Below, piece after piece: positions 49,700-63,778 of a DNA stretch of 64,000 nt. A model generated the notes under the pieces. It saw only the letters and a program-made list of their open reading frames with translations, was not told the DNA's origin and made no database searches. The DNA comes from Coriaria nepalensis (taxonomy: Eukaryota; Streptophyta; Magnoliopsida; Cucurbitales; Coriariaceae): NCBI GenBank assembly GCA_027186245.1, contig CP114482.1, positions 25,687,209 through 25,751,208 of the forward strand. Direction: 5' to 3'. The translations under genes were made by a program, and so were the position numbers. How positions within the stretch are numbered: the first letter of the stretch is position 1; every line of letters starts with the position of its first letter.

Positions 49700-52600
49700 T
49701 AGTTGCCATCAATAGATCAATTGCAAGTTATGCGGGAAAGTCGCGTTTCAAATGCAAAAAGAGAATTGGTTTGAAGTGCCTTCAAACAATTTAATGATTG
49801 AAAAGACTGAGTGATATGCTTTTTAATGCTAAAATAATGCATTGTTGTCTTCAATAGATTAATTACAAGTTATGTAAGAAAATAATGATTGAAGGGCGAA
49901 AATAGAATTCGTTCGAATTAATTTAGAATCATTTAATGACTAAAAGAGACTCAGTGACATGACTTTAAGGCTAAACAAATGCATTGTTGCCTATAATAGA
50001 TCAACTGCAAGTTACGCACGAAAGTCATGTTTAAAGGCCGAATTTCGTTCGAAGTGATTTAGAATGATTTACTGACTAAAAGAGACGCAAAAATATGACT
50101 TGAACGCTAAAAAATGCATAGTTGCCATCAATAGATCAATTGCAAGTTATGCACGAAAGTCGCGTTTCAAATGTAAAAAGAGAATTGGTTTGAAGTGCCT
50201 TCAAACAATTTAATGATTGAAAAGACTGAGTGATATGCTTTTTAATGCTAAAATAATGCATTGTTGTCTTCAATAGATTAATTACAAGTTATGTAAGAAA
50301 ATAATGATTGAAGGGCGAAAATAGAATTCGTTCGAATTAATTTAGAATGATTTAATGACTAAAAGAGACTCAATGACATGACGTTAAGGTTAAACAAATG
50401 CATTGTTGCCTTCAATAGATCAACTGCAAGTTACGAACGAAAGTCATGTTCAAAGGCCGAATTTCATTCGATGTGATTTAGAATGATTTACTGACTAAAA
50501 GAGACGCAAAAATATGACTTGAACGCTAAAAAATGCATAGTTGCCATCAATAGATCAATTGCAAGTTATGCGGGAAAGTCGCGTTTCAAATGCAAAAAGA
50601 GAATTGGTTTGAAGTGCCTTCAAACAATTTAATGATTGAAAAGACTGAGTGATATGCTTTTTAATGCTAAAATAATGCATTGTTGTCTTCAATAGATTAA
50701 TTACAAGTTATGTAAGAAAATAATGATTGAAGGGCGAAAATAGAATTCGTTCGAATTAATTTAGAATCATTTAATGACTAAAAGAGACTCAGTGACATGA
50801 CTTTAAGGCTAAACAAATGCATTGTTGCCTATAATAGATCAACTGCAAGTTACGCACGAAAGTCATGTTTAAAGGCCGAATTTCGTTCGAAGTGATTTAG
50901 AATGATTTACTGACTAAAAGAGACGCAAAAATATGACTTGAACGCTAAAAAATGCATAGTTGCCATCAATAGATCAATTGCAAGTTATGCACGAAAGTCG
51001 CGTTTCAAATGCAAAAAGAGAATTGGTTTGAAGTGTCTTCAAACAATTTAATGATTGAAAAGACTGAGTGATATGCTTTTTAATGCTAAAATAATGCATT
51101 GTTGTCTTCAATAGATTAATTACAGGTTATGTAAGAAAATAATGTTCGAAGGGCGAAAATAGAATTCGTTCGAGTTAATTTAGAATGATTTAATGACTAA
51201 AAGAGACTCAGTGACATGACTTTAAGGCTAAACAAATGCATTGTTGCCTATAATAGATCAACTGCAAGTTACGCACGAAAGTCATGTTTAAAGGCCGAAA
51301 TTTCGTTCGAAGTGATTTAGAATGATTTACTGACTAAAAGAGACGCAAAAATATGTCTTGAACGCTAAAAAATGCATACTTGCCATCGATAGATCAATTG
51401 CAAGTTATGCGGGAAAGTCGCGTTTTAAATGCAAAAAGAGAATTGGTTTGAAGTGCCTTCAAACAATTTAATGATTGAAAAGACTGAGTGATATGCTTTT
51501 TAATGCTAAAATAATGCACTGTTGTCTTCAATAGATTAATTACAAGTTATGTAAGAAAATAATGTTTGAAGGGGGAAAATAGAATTCGTTCGAATTAATT
51601 TAGAATGATTTAATGACTAAAAGAGACTCAGTGACATGACTTTAAGGTTAAACAAATGCATTGTTGCCTATAATAGATCGACTGCAAGTTATGCACGAAA
51701 GTCATGTTTAAAGGCCGAATTTCGTTCGAAGTGATTTAGAATGATTTACTGACTAAAAGAGACGCAAAAATATGACTTGAACGCTAAAAAATGCATAGTT
51801 GCCATCAATAGATCAATTGCAAGTTAGGCACGAAAGTCGCGTTTCAAATGTAAAAAGAGAATTGGTTTGAAGTGCCTTCAAACAATTTAATGATTGAAAA
51901 GACTGACTGATATGCTTTTTAATGCTAAAATAATGCATTGTTGTCTTCAATAGATTAATTACAAGTTATGTAAGAAAATAATGATTGAAGAGCGAAAATA
52001 GAATTCGTTCGAATTAATTTAGAATGATTTAATGACTAAAAGAGACTCAATGACATGACGTTAAGGTTAAACAAATGCATTGTTGCCTTCAATAGATCAA
52101 CTGCAAGTTACGAACGAAAGTCATGTTCAAAGGCCGAATTTCATTCGATGTGATTTAGAATGATTTACTGACTAAAAGAGACGCAAAAATATGACTTGAA
52201 CGCTAAAAAATGCATAGTTGCCATCAATAGATCAATTGCAAGTTATGCGGGAAAGTCGCGTTTCAAATGCAAAAAGAGAATTGGTTTGAAGTGCCTTCAA
52301 ACAATTTAATGATTGAAAAGACTGAGTGATATGCTTTTTAATGCTAAAATAATGCATTGTTGTCTTCAATAGATTAATTACAAGTTATGTAAGAAAATAA
52401 TGATTGAAGGGCGAAAATAGAATTCGTTCGAATTAATTTAGAATCATTTAATGACTAAAAGAGACTCAGTGACATGACTTTAAGGCTAAACAAATGCATT
52501 GTTGCCTATAATAGATCAACTGCAAGTTACGCACGAAAGTCATGTTTAAAGGCCGAATTTCGTTCGAAGTGATTTAGAATGATTTACTGACTAAAAGAGA

Positions 52601-53310
52601 CGCAAAAATATGACTTGAACGCTAAAAAATGCATAGTTGCCATCAATAGATCAATTGCAAGTTATGCACGAAAGTCGCGTTTCAAATGCAAAAAGAGAAT
52701 TGGTTTGAAGTGCCTTCAAACAATTTAATGATTGAAAAGACTGAGTGATATGCTTTTTAATGCTAAAATAATGCATTGTTGTCTTCAATAGATTAATTAC
52801 AGGTTATGTAAGAAAATAATGTTCGAAGGGCGAAAATAGAATTCGTTCGAGTTAATTTAGAATGATTTAATGACTAAAAGAGACTCAGTGACATGACTTT
52901 AAGGCTAAACAAATGCATTGTTGCCTATAATAGATCAACTGCAAGTTACGCACGAAAGTCATGTTTAAAGGCCGAAATTTCGTTCGAAGTGATTTAGAAT
53001 GATTTACTGACTAAAAGAGACGCAAAAATATGTCTTGAACGCTAAAAAATGCATACTTGCCATCGATAGATCAATTGCAAGTTATGCGGGAAAGTCGCGT
53101 TTTAAATGCAAAAAGAGAATTGGTTTGAAGTGCCTTCAAACAATTTAATGGTTGAAAAGACTGAGTGATATGCTTTTTAATGCTAAAATAATGCACTGTT
53201 GTCTTCAATAGATTAATTACAAGTTATGTAAGAAAATAATGTTTGAAGGGGGAAAATAGAATTCGTTCGAATTAATTTAGAATGATTTAATGACTAAAAG
53301 AGACTCAGTG
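49700..53310. repeat. Four-trimer tandem duplication, ~1677-bp period
   Basis: Markers recur four units apart: gtcttgaacg at 51355 and 53032 (1677 bp), tgattgaagg at 50305/50724 and 51982/52401 (1677 bp), and ccgaaatttcg in the units starting at 51213 and 52890. The extra base over 4 x 419 is the added A of ccgaaatttcg. The order of units in 50.0-51.6 kb is repeated in 51.6-53.3 kb. It is nested in the region covered by the 6.7-kb-spaced copy. Confidence 0.82.
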
Positions 53311-54630
53311 ACATGACTTTAAGGTTAAACAAATGCATTGTTGCCTATAATAGATCGACTGCAAGTTATGCACGAAAGTCATGTTTAAATGCCGAATTTC
53401 ATACGAAGTGATTTAGAATGATTTACTGAATAAAAGAGACGCAAAAATATGACTTGAACGCAAAAAAATGCATAGTTGCAATCAGTAGATCAATTGCAAG
53501 TTATGCACGAAAGTCGCGTTTTAAATGCAAAAAGAGAATTGGTTCGAAGTGCCTTCAAGCAATTTAATGATTGAAAAGACTGAGTGATATGCTTCTAATG
53601 CTAAAATAATGCATTGTTGTTTTCAATAGATTAATTACAAGTTATGTAAGAAAATAATGTTTGAAGGGCGAAAATAGAATTCGTTCGAATTAATTTAGAA
53701 TGATTTAATGACTAAAAGAGACTCAGTGACATGACTTGAAGGCTAAACAAATGCATTGTTGCCTATAATAGATCAACTGCAAGATACGCACGAAAGTCAT
53801 GTTTAAAGGCCGAAATTTCGTTCGAAGTGATTTAGAATGATTTACTGACTAAAAGAGACGCAAAAATATGACTTGAACGCTAAAAAATGCATAGTTGCCA
53901 TCAATAGATCAATTGCAAGTTATGCGGGAAAGTCGCGTTTTAAATGCAAAAAGAGAATTGGTTTGAAGTGCCTTCAAACAATTTAATGATCGAAAAGACT
54001 GAGTGATATGCTTTTTAATGCTAAAATAATGCACTGTTGTCTTCAATAGATTAATTACAAGTTATGTAAGAAAATAATGTTTGAAGGGGGAAAATAGGAT
54101 TCGTTCGAATTAATTTAGAATGATTTAATGACTAAAAGAGACTCAATGACATGACTTTAAGGTTAAACAAATGCATTGTTGCCTATAATAGATCGACTGC
54201 AAGTTATGCACGAGGTCATGTTTAAATGCCGAATTTCATACGAAGTGATTAAGAATGATTTACTGACTAAAAGAGACGCAAAAATATGACTTGAACGCTA
54301 AAAAATGCATAGTTGCAATCAGTAGATCAATTGCAAGTTATGCACGAAAGTCGCGTTTTAAATGCAAAAAGAGAATTCGTCCTAAGTGCCTTCAAACAAT
54401 TTAATGATTGAAAAGACTGAGTGATATGCTTTTAATGCTAAAATAATGCATTGTTGTCTTCAATATATTAATTACATGGTATGTAAGAAAATAATGTTTG
54501 AAGGGCGAAAATAGAATTCGTTCGAATTAATTTAGAATGATTTAATGACTAAAAGAGACTCAATGACATGACTTTAGGGTTAAACAAATGCATTGTTGCC
54601 TTCAATAGATCAACTGCAAGTTACGCACGA
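51800..54630. repeat. Right copy of the 6.7-kb-spaced duplication
   Basis: This is the partner of 45,100-47,930, with the same sequence of private variants across about seven trimers. Differences seen include gactgactgat at 51901, agagcgaaaat at 51989, and normal atgcatag where the left copy has acgcatag near 47605. The identical length changes (420, 418, 420/421, 417) in the two copies support block duplication, not chance convergence. Confidence 0.88.
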
Positions 54631-57600
54631 AAGTCATGTTTAAAGGCCGAATTTCGTTCGAAGTGATTTAGAATGATTTACTGACTAAAAGAGACTCAAA
54701 AATATGACTTGAACGCTAAAAAATGCATAGTTGCCATCAATAGATCAATTGCAAGTTATGCACGAAAGTCGCGTTTTAAATGCAAAAAGGGAATTGGTTC
54801 GAAGTGCCTTCAAACAATTTAATGATTGAAAAGACAAAGTGATATGCTTTTTAATGCTAAAATAATGCATTGTTGTTTTCAATAGATTAATTACAAGTTA
54901 TGTAAGAAAATAATGTTTGAAGGGCGAAAATAGAATTCGTTCGAGTTAATTTAGAATGATTTAATGACTAAAAGAGACTTAGTGACATGACTTTGAGGCT
55001 AAACAAATGCATTGTTGCCTATAATAGATCAACTGCAAGTTACGCACGAAAGTCATGTTTAAAGGCTGAATTTCGTTCGAAGTGATTTAGAATGATTTAC
55101 TGACTAAAAGAGACGCAAAAATATGACTTGAATGCTAAAAAATGCATAGTTGCCATCAATAGATCAATTGCAAGTTATGCACGAAAGTCGCGTTTTCAAT
55201 GCAAAAAGAGAATTGGTCCTATGTGCCTTCAAACAATTTAATGATTGAAAAGACTGAGTGATATGCTTTTAATGCTAAAATTATGCATTGTTGTCTTCAA
55301 TAGATTAATTAGAAGTTATGTAAGAAAATAATGTTTGAAAGGCGAAAATAGAATTCGTTCGAATTAATTTAGAATGATTTAATGACTAAAAGAGACTCAA
55401 TGACATGACTTTAAGGTTAAACAAATGCATTGTTGCCTTCAATAGATCAACTGCAAGTTACGCACGAAAGTCATGTTTAAAGGCCGAATTTCGTTCGAAG
55501 TGATTTAGAATGATTTACTGACTAAAAGAGACGCAAAAATATGACTTGAACACTAAAAAATGCATAGTTGCCATCAATAGATCAATTGCAAGTTATGCAC
55601 GAAAGTCGCGTTTTAAATGCAAAAACAGAATTGGTTCGAAGTGCCTTGAAACAATTTAATGATTGAAAAGACTGAGTGATATGCTTTTAATGCTAAAATA
55701 ATGCATTGTTCTCTTCAATAGATTAATTACAAGTTATGTAAGAAAATAATGTTTGAAGGGCGAAAATAGAATTCGTTCGAATTTATTTAGAATGATTTAA
55801 TGACTAAAAGAGACTCAATGACATGACTTTAAGGCTAAACAAATGCATTGTTGCCTTCAATAGATCAACTGCAAGTTATGCACGAAAGTCATGTTTAAAG
55901 GCCGAATTTCGTTCGAAGTGATTTAGAATAATTTACTGACTAAAAGAGACGCAAAAATATGACTTGAACGCTAAAAAATGCATAGTTGCAACCAGTAGAT
56001 CAATTGCAAGTTATGCACGAAAGTCGCGTTTTAAATGAAAAAAGAGAATTGGTCCTATGTGCCTTCAAACAATTTAATGATTGAAAAGACTGAGTGATAT
56101 GCTTTTAATGCTAAAATTATGCATTGTTGTCTTCAATAGATTAATTACAAGTTATGTAAGAAAATAATGTTTGAAGGGCGAAAATAGAATTCGTTCGGAT
56201 TAATTTAGAATGATTTAATGACTAAAAGAGACTTAATGACATGACTTTAAGGTTAAACAAATGCATTGTTGCCTTCAATAGATCAACTGCAAGTTACGCA
56301 CGAAAGTCATGTTTAAAGGCCGAATTTCGTTCGAAGTGATTTAGAATGATTTACTGACTAGAAGAGATGCAAAAATATGACTTGAACGCTAAAAAATGCA
56401 TAGATGCCATCAATAGATCAATTACAAGTTATGCATGAAAATCACGTTTTAAATGCAAAAAGAGAATTGGTTCGAAGTGCCTTCAAACAATTTAATGATT
56501 GAAAAGACTGAGTGATATGCTTTTTAATGCTAAAATAATGCATTGTTGTCTTCAATAGATTAATTACAATTTAAGTAAGAAAATAATGATTGAAGGGCGA
56601 AAATAGAATTCGTTCGAATTAATTTAGAATTATTTAATGACTAAAAGAGACTCAGTGACATGACTTTAAGGCTAAACAAATGCATTGTTGCCTATAATAG
56701 ATGAACTGCAAGTTACGCACGAAAGTCATGTTCAAAGGCCGAATTTCATTCGAAGTGATTTAGAATGATTTACTGACTAAAAGAGACGCAAAAATATGAC
56801 TTGAACGCTAAAAAATGCATAGTTGCCATCAATAGATCAATTGCAAGTTATCCACGAAAGTCGCGTTTTAAATGCAAAAAGAGAATTGGTTCGGAGTGCC
56901 TTCAAGCAATTTAATGATTGAAAAGACTGAGTGATATGCTTTTAATGCTAAAATAATGCATTGTTGTCTTCAATAGATTAATTACAAGTTATGTAAGAAA
57001 ATAATGTTTGAAGGGCAAAAATAGAATTCGTTCGAATTAATTTAGAATGATTTAATGACTAAAAGACACTCAATGACATGACTTTAAGGTTAAACAAATG
57101 CATTGTTGCCTTCAATAGATCAACTGCAAGTTACGCACGAAAGTCATGTTTAAAGGCCGAATTTCGTTCGAAGTGATTTAGAATGATTTACTGACTAAAA
57201 GAGACGCAAAAATATGACTTGAATGCTAAAAAATGCATAGTTGCCATCAATAGATCAATTGCAAGTTATGCACGAAAGTCGCGTTTTAAATGCAAAAAGA
57301 GAATTGGTCCTATGTGCCTTCAAACAATTTAATGATTGAAAAGACTGAGTGATATGCTTTTAATGCTAAAATAATGCACTGTTGTCTTCAATAGATTAAT
57401 TACAAGTTATGTAAGAAAATAATGTTTGAAGGGCGAAAATAGAATTCCTTCGAATTAATTTAGAATGATTTAATGACTAAAAGAGACTCAAAGACATGAC
57501 TTTAAGGTTAAACAAATGCATTGTTGCCTTCAATAGATAAACTGCAAGTTACGCACGAAAGTCATGTTTAAATGCCGAATTTCATATGAAGTGATTTAGA

Positions 57601-57799
57601 TTGATTTACTGACTAAAAAAAACGCAAAAATATGACTTTAAGGCTAAAAAAATGCGTAGTTGCCATCAATAGATCAATTGCAAATTATGCATGAAGGTGG
57701 CGTTGTAAATGCAAAAAGAGAATTGGTTCGAAGTGCCTTCAAACAATTTAATTATTGAAAAGACTGAGTGATATGCTTTTTCATGCTAAAATAATGCAT

Positions 57800-60310
57800 T
57801 GTTGTCTTCAATAGATTAATTACAAGTTATGTAAGAAAATAATATTTGAATGGCGAAAATAGAATTCGTTCGAATTAATTTAGAATGATTTAATGACTAG
57901 AAGAGACTCAATGACATGACTTTAAGGCTAAACAAATGCATTGTTGCCTTCAATAGATCAACTGCAAGTTATGCACGAAAGTCATGTTTAATTGCCGAAT
58001 TTCATACGAAGTGATTAAGAATGATTTACTGACTAAAAGAGACGCAAAAATATGACTTGAACGCTAAAAAATGCATAGTTGCCATCAATAGATCAATTGC
58101 AAGTTATGCACGAAAGTAGCGTTTTAAATGCAAAAAGAGAATTGGTTTCGAAGTGCCTTCAAGCAATTTAATGATTGAAAAGGCTGAGTGATATGCTTTT
58201 AATGATAAAATAATGCATTGTTGTCTTCAATAGATTAATTACAAGTTATGTAAGAAAATAATGTTTGAAGGGCGAAAATAGAATTCGTTCGAAATAATTT
58301 AGAGTGATTTAATGACTAGAAGAGACTCAATGACATGACTTTAAGGCTAAACAAATGCATTGTTGCCTTCAATAGATCAACTGCAAGTTACGCACGAAAG
58401 TCATGTTTAAAGGCCGAATTTCGTTCGAAGTGATTTAGAATGATTTACTGACTAAAAGAGACGCAAAAATATGACTTTAAGGCTAAAAAATGCATAGTTG
58501 CCATCAATAGATCAATTGCAAGTTATGCACGAAAGTAGCTTTTTTAATGCACAAAGAGAATTGATTTGCAGCGCCTTCAAACAATTTAATGATTGAAAAG
58601 ACTGGGTAATATGCTTTTTAACGCTAAAATAATGCATTGTTGTCCTTAGAAGATTAATTCCAAGTTATGTAAGAAAATAATGTTTGGAGGGCAAAAATAG
58701 AATTTGTTCGAATTAATTTAGAATGATTTAATGACTAGATGAGACTCAGTGACATGACTTCAAGGCTAAACAAATGCATTGTTTCCTTCAATAGATCAAC
58801 TGGAAGTTATGCACGAAAATCATGTTTACAGGCCGAATTTCGTTCGAAGAGATTTAGAATAATTGATTAACTAAAAGAGACGCAAAAATATGACTTTAAG
58901 GCTAAAAAATGCATAGTTGCCATCAATAGATCAATTGCAAGTTATGCATGAAAGTCGCGTCTTAAATGCAAAAAGAGAATTGGTTTGCAGCGCCTTCAAA
59001 CAATTTAATGATTGAAAAGCCTGAGTGATATGCTTTTTAACGCTAAAATAATGCATTGTTGTCTTCAATAGATTAATTACAAGTTATGTAAGAAAATAAT
59101 ATTTGAATGGCGAAAATAGAATTCGTTCGAATTAATTTAGAATGATTTAATGACTAGAAGAGACTCAATGACATGACTTTAAGGCTAAACAAATGCATTG
59201 TTGCCTTCAATAGATCAACTGCAAGTTATGCACGAAAGTCATGTTTAATTGCCGAATTTCATACGAAGTGATTAAGAATGATTTACTGACTAAAAGAGAC
59301 GCAAAAATATGACTTGAACGCTAAAAAATGCATAGTTGCCATCAATAGATCAATTGCAAGTTATGCACGAAAGTAGCGTTTTAAATGCAAAAAGAGAATT
59401 GGTTCGAAGTGCCTTCAAACAATTTAATGATTGAAAAGGCTGAGTGATATGCTTTTAATGCTAAAATAATGCATTGTTGTCTTCAATAGATTAATTACAA
59501 GTTATGTAAGAAAATAATGTTTGAAGGGCGAAAATAGAATTCGTTCGAAATAATTTAGAGTGATTTAATGACTAGAAGAGACTCAATGACATGACTTTAA
59601 GGCTAAACAAATGCATTGTTGCCTTCAATAGATCAACTGCAAGTTATGCACGAAAGTCATGTTTAAAGGCCGAATTTCGTTCGAAGTGATTTAGAATGAT
59701 TTACTGACTAAAAGAGACGCAAAAATATGACTTTAAGGCTAAAAAATGCATAGTTGCCATCAATAGATCAATTGCAAGTTATGCACGAAAGTAGCTTTTT
59801 TAATGCACAAAGAGAATTGATTTGCAGCGCCTTCAAACAATTTAATGATTGAAAAGACTGGGTAATATGCTTTTTAACGCTAAAATAATGCATTGTTGTC
59901 CTTAGAAGATTAATTCCAAGTTATGTAAGAAAATAATGTTTGGAGGGCAAAAATAGAATTTGTTCGAATTAATTTAGAATGATTTAATGACTAGATGAGA
60001 CTCAGTGACATGACTTCAAGGCTAAACAAATGCATTGTTTCCTTCAATAGATCAACTGGAAGTTATGCACGAAAATCATGTTTACAGGCCGAATTTCGTT
60101 CGAAGAGATTTAGAATAATTGATTAACTAAAAGAGACGCAAAAATATGACTTTAAGGCTAAAAAATGCATAGTTGCCATCAATAGATCAATTGCAAGTTA
60201 TGCATGAAAGTCGCGTTCTAAATGCAAAAAGAGAATTGGTTTGCAGCGCCTTCAAACAATTTAATGATTGAAAGGACTGAGTGATATGCTTTTTAACGCT
60301 AAAATAATGC
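57800..60310. repeat. Three-trimer tandem duplication, 1256-bp period
   Basis: Copies span about 57.80-59.06 and 59.06-60.31 kb. Paired markers are aatatttgaatgg at 57841 and 59098, the gtttaattgcc A variant near 57987 and 59244, and tgtccttagaag at 58641 and 59897 (1256 bp). The copies differ by one inserted T in ggtttcgaag near 58145 and by scattered substitutions. Parts of the same set return at 62410 and 63669, so the original block had more copies or was re-copied. Confidence 0.84.
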
Positions 60311-60959
60311 ATTGTTGTCTTCAATAGATTAATTACAAGTTATGTAAGAAAATAATGTTTGAAGGGCGAAAATAGAATTCGTTCGAATTAATTTAGAATG
60401 ATTTGATGACTAGAAGAGACTCAATGACACGACTTTGAGGCTAAACAAATGCATTGTTGCCTTCAATAGATCAACTGCAAGTTATGCACGAAAGTCATGT
60501 TTAAAGGCCGAATTTCGTTCGAAGTGATTTAGATTGATTTACTGACTAAAAGAGACGCAAAAATATGACTTTAAGGCTAAAAAAATGCATAGTTCCCTCT
60601 GTAGATAAATTGCAAATTATCCATGAAAGTCGCGTTCTAAATGCAGAAAGAGAATTGGTTCGAAGTGCCTTCAAACAATTTAGTGATTGAAAAGACTGAG
60701 TGATATGCTTTTAATGCTAAAATAATGCATTGTTGTCTTCAATAGATTAATTACAAGTTATGTAATAAAATAATGTTTGAAAGGCAAAAATAGAATTCGT
60801 TCGAATTAATTTAGAATCATTTAATGACTAGAAGAGACTCAGTGACATGACTTCAAGGCTAAACAAATGCATTGTTGCCTTCCATAGATCAACTACAAGT
60901 TATGCACGAAAGTCATCTTTAAAGGCCGAATTTCGTTCGAACTGATTTAGAATGATTTA

Positions 60960-62100
60960 TTGACTAAAAGAGACGCAAAAATATGACTTTAAGGCTAAAA
61001 AATGCATAGTTGCCATCAATAGATCAATTGCGAGTTATGCATGAAAGTCGCTTTTTAAATGCAAAAAGAGAATTGGTTCGAAGTGCCTTCAAACAATTTA
61101 ATGATTGAAAATACTGAGTGATATGCTTTTTAATGCTAAAATAATGCATTGTTGTCTTCAATAGATTAATTACAAGTTATGTAAGAAAATAATGTTTGAA
61201 GGGCAAAAATAGAATTCGTTCGAATTAATTTAGAATGATTTAATGACTAGAAGAGACTCAGTGACATGACTTCGAGGCTAAACAAATGCATTGTTGCTTT
61301 CAATAGATCAACTGCAAGTTGTGCACGAAAGTCATGTTTAAAGGCCGAATTTCGTTCGAACTGATTTAGAATGATTTATTGACTAAAAGAGACGCAAAAA
61401 TGTGACTTTAAGGCTAAAAAATGCATAGTTGCCATCAATAGATCAATTGCAAGTTATGCATGAAAGTCGCTTTTTAAATGCAAAAAGAGAATTGGTTCGA
61501 AGTGCCTTCAAACAATTTAATGATTGAAAATACTGAGTGATATGCTTTTTAATGCTAAAATAATGCATTGTTGTCTTCAATAGATTAATTACAAGTTATG
61601 TAAGAAAATAATGTTTGAAGGGCAAAATTAGAATTCGTTCGAATTAATTTAGAATGATTTAATGACTAGAAGAGACTCAGTGACATGACTTCGAGGCTAA
61701 ACAAATGCATTGTTGCTTTCAATAGATCAACTGCAAGTTGTGCACGAAAGTCATGTTTAAAGGCCGAATTTCGTTCGAACTGATTTAGAATGATTTATTG
61801 ACTAAAAGAGACGCAAAAATGTGACTTTAAGGCTAAAAAATGCATAGTTGCCATCAATAGATCAATTGCAAGTTATGCATGAAAGTCGCTTTCTAAATGC
61901 AAAAAGAGAATTGGTTCGAAGTGCCTTCAAACAATTTAATGATTGAAAATACTGAGTGATATGCTTTTTAATGCTAAAATAATGCATTGTTGTCTTCAAT
62001 AGATTAATTACAAGTTATGTAAGAAAATAATGTTTGAAGGGCAAAACTAGAATTCGTTCGAATTAATTTAGAATCATTTAATGACTAGAAGAGACTCAGT
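60960..62100. repeat. Near-identical single-trimer duplication
   Basis: The units starting at 61263 and 61682 share ttcgaggctaaac, gttgctttcaatag, caagttgtgcacg, gttcgaactgattt and aaaatgtgacttt, exactly 419 bp apart. The preceding unit (60844) shares gttcgaactgattt and gaaaatactgag. The few differences, such as gcaaaatta/gcaaaacta in C and tttttaaatg/tttctaaatg in B, mark this as one of the most recent duplications in the window. Confidence 0.85.
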
Positions 62101-63778
62101 GACATGACTTCAAGGCTAAACAAATGCATTGTTGCCTTCAATAGATCAACTGCAAGTTATGCACGAAAGTCATGTCTAAAGGCCGAATTTCGTTCGAAGT
62201 GATTTAGAATGATTTGCTGACTAAAAGAGACGCAAAAATATGACTTTAAGGCTAAAAAATGCATAGTTGCCATCAATAGATCAATTGCAAGTTATGCATG
62301 AAAGTCGCTTTTTAAATGCTAAAAGAGAATTGGTTTGCAGCGCCTTCAAACAATTTAATGATTGAAAAGACTGAGTGATATGCTTTTTAACGCTAAAATA
62401 ATGCATTGTTGTCCTTAGAAGATTGATTGCAAGTTATGTAAGAAAATAATGTTTGGAGGGCAAAAATAGAATTTGTTCGAATTAATTTAAAATGATCTCA
62501 TGACTAGATGAGACTCAGTGACATGACTTCAAGGCTAAACAAATGCATTGTTGCCTTCAATAGATCAACTGCAAGTTATGCACGAAAGTCATGTTTAAAG
62601 GCCGAATTTCGTTCGAAGTTATTTAGAATGATTTACTGACTAAAAGAGACGCAAAAATATGACTTTAAGGCTAAAAAAATGCATAGTTGCCATCAATAGA
62701 TAAATTGCAAATTATCCATGAAAGTCGCGTTCTAAATGCAAAAAGAGAATTGGTTCGTAGTGCCTTCAAACAATTTAATGATGGAAAAAACTGAGCGATA
62801 TGCATTTTAAGGCTAAAATAATGCATTGTTGTCTTCAATAGATTAATTACAAGTTATGTAAGAAAATAATGTTTGAAAGGCGAAAATAGAATTCGTTCGA
62901 ATTAATTTAGAATCATTTAATGATTAGAAGAGACTCAGTGACATGACTTCAAGGCTAAACAAATGCATTGTTGCCTTCAATAGATCAACTGCAAGTTATG
63001 CACGAAAGTCATCTTTAAAGGCCGAATTTCGTTCGAAGTGATTTAGAATGCTTTACTAACTAAAAGAGACGCAAAAATATGACTTTAAGGCTAAAAAAAT
63101 GCATAGTTGCCATCAATAGATAAATTGCAAATTATCCATGAAAGTCGCGTTCTAAATGCAAAAAGAAAATTGGTACGTAGTGCCTTCAAACTATTTAATG
63201 ATGGAAAAAACTGAGCGATATGCTTTTTAATGCTAAAATAATGCGTTGTTGTCTTCAATAGATTAATTACAAGTTATGTAAGAAAATAATGTTTGAAGGG
63301 CCAAAATAGAATTCGTTCGAATTAATTTAGAATGATTTAATGACTAGAAGAGACTCAGTGACATGACTTCAAGGCTAAACAATTGCATTGTTGCCTTCAA
63401 TAGATCAACTGCAAGTTATGCACGAAAGTCATGTTTAAAGGCCGAATTTCGTTCGAAGTGATTTATAATGATTTACTGACTAAAAGAGACGCAAAAATAT
63501 GACTTTAAGGCTAAAAAATGCATAGTTGCCATCAATAGATCAATTGCAAGTTATGCATGAATGTCGCTTTTTAAATGCTAAAAGAGAATTGGTTTGCAGC
63601 GCCTTCAAACAATTTAATGATTGAAAAGACTGAGTGATATGCTTTTTAACGCTAAAATAATGCATTGTTGTCCTTAGAAGATTAATTCCAAGTTATGTAA
63701 GAAAATAATGTTTGGAGGGCAAAAATAGAATTTGTTCGAATTAATTTAGAATGATTTAATGACTAGATGAGACTCAGT

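Larger units (their letters stand above)
44932..54983. repeat. Mixed-length domain: 24 trimers with large duplications
   Basis: Unit starts are 44932, 45351, 45770, 46189, 46609, 47027, 47448, 47865, 48283, 48701, 49119, 49537, 49956, 50375, 50794, 51213, 51633, 52052, 52471, 52890, 53310, 53728, 54148 and 54565. Lengths range from 417 to 421. The 420- and 421-bp units carry an extra A in ccgaaatttcg. The 417-bp units at 47448 and 54148 share the short form cacgaggtcatg. Length changes recur at homologous places, so they mark the duplications described separately. Confidence 0.9.
54984..63778. repeat. Right domain: 21 more heterogeneous trimers
   Basis: Unit starts are 54984, 55402, 55820, 56238, 56657, 57075, 57493, 57913, 58332, 58751, 59170, 59588, 60007, 60426, 60844, 61263, 61682, 62101, 62520, 62940 and 63360. 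Lengths are 418-420 with no dominant class. More private changes per unit are visible than in the left domain, for example agttccctctgtag near 60592 and the cttagaagatt C variant. Whether this reflects approach to an array edge cannot be told from the window. Confidence 0.88.

Noticed and set aside
45100..54630. Assembly artefact as the source of the 6.7-kb-spaced copies
   Set aside because: The copies differ at several sites (51901, 51989, 47605) and the spacing sits in unit register, which suggests real duplication. This cannot be fully excluded without reads, so it is kept as a caveat only.
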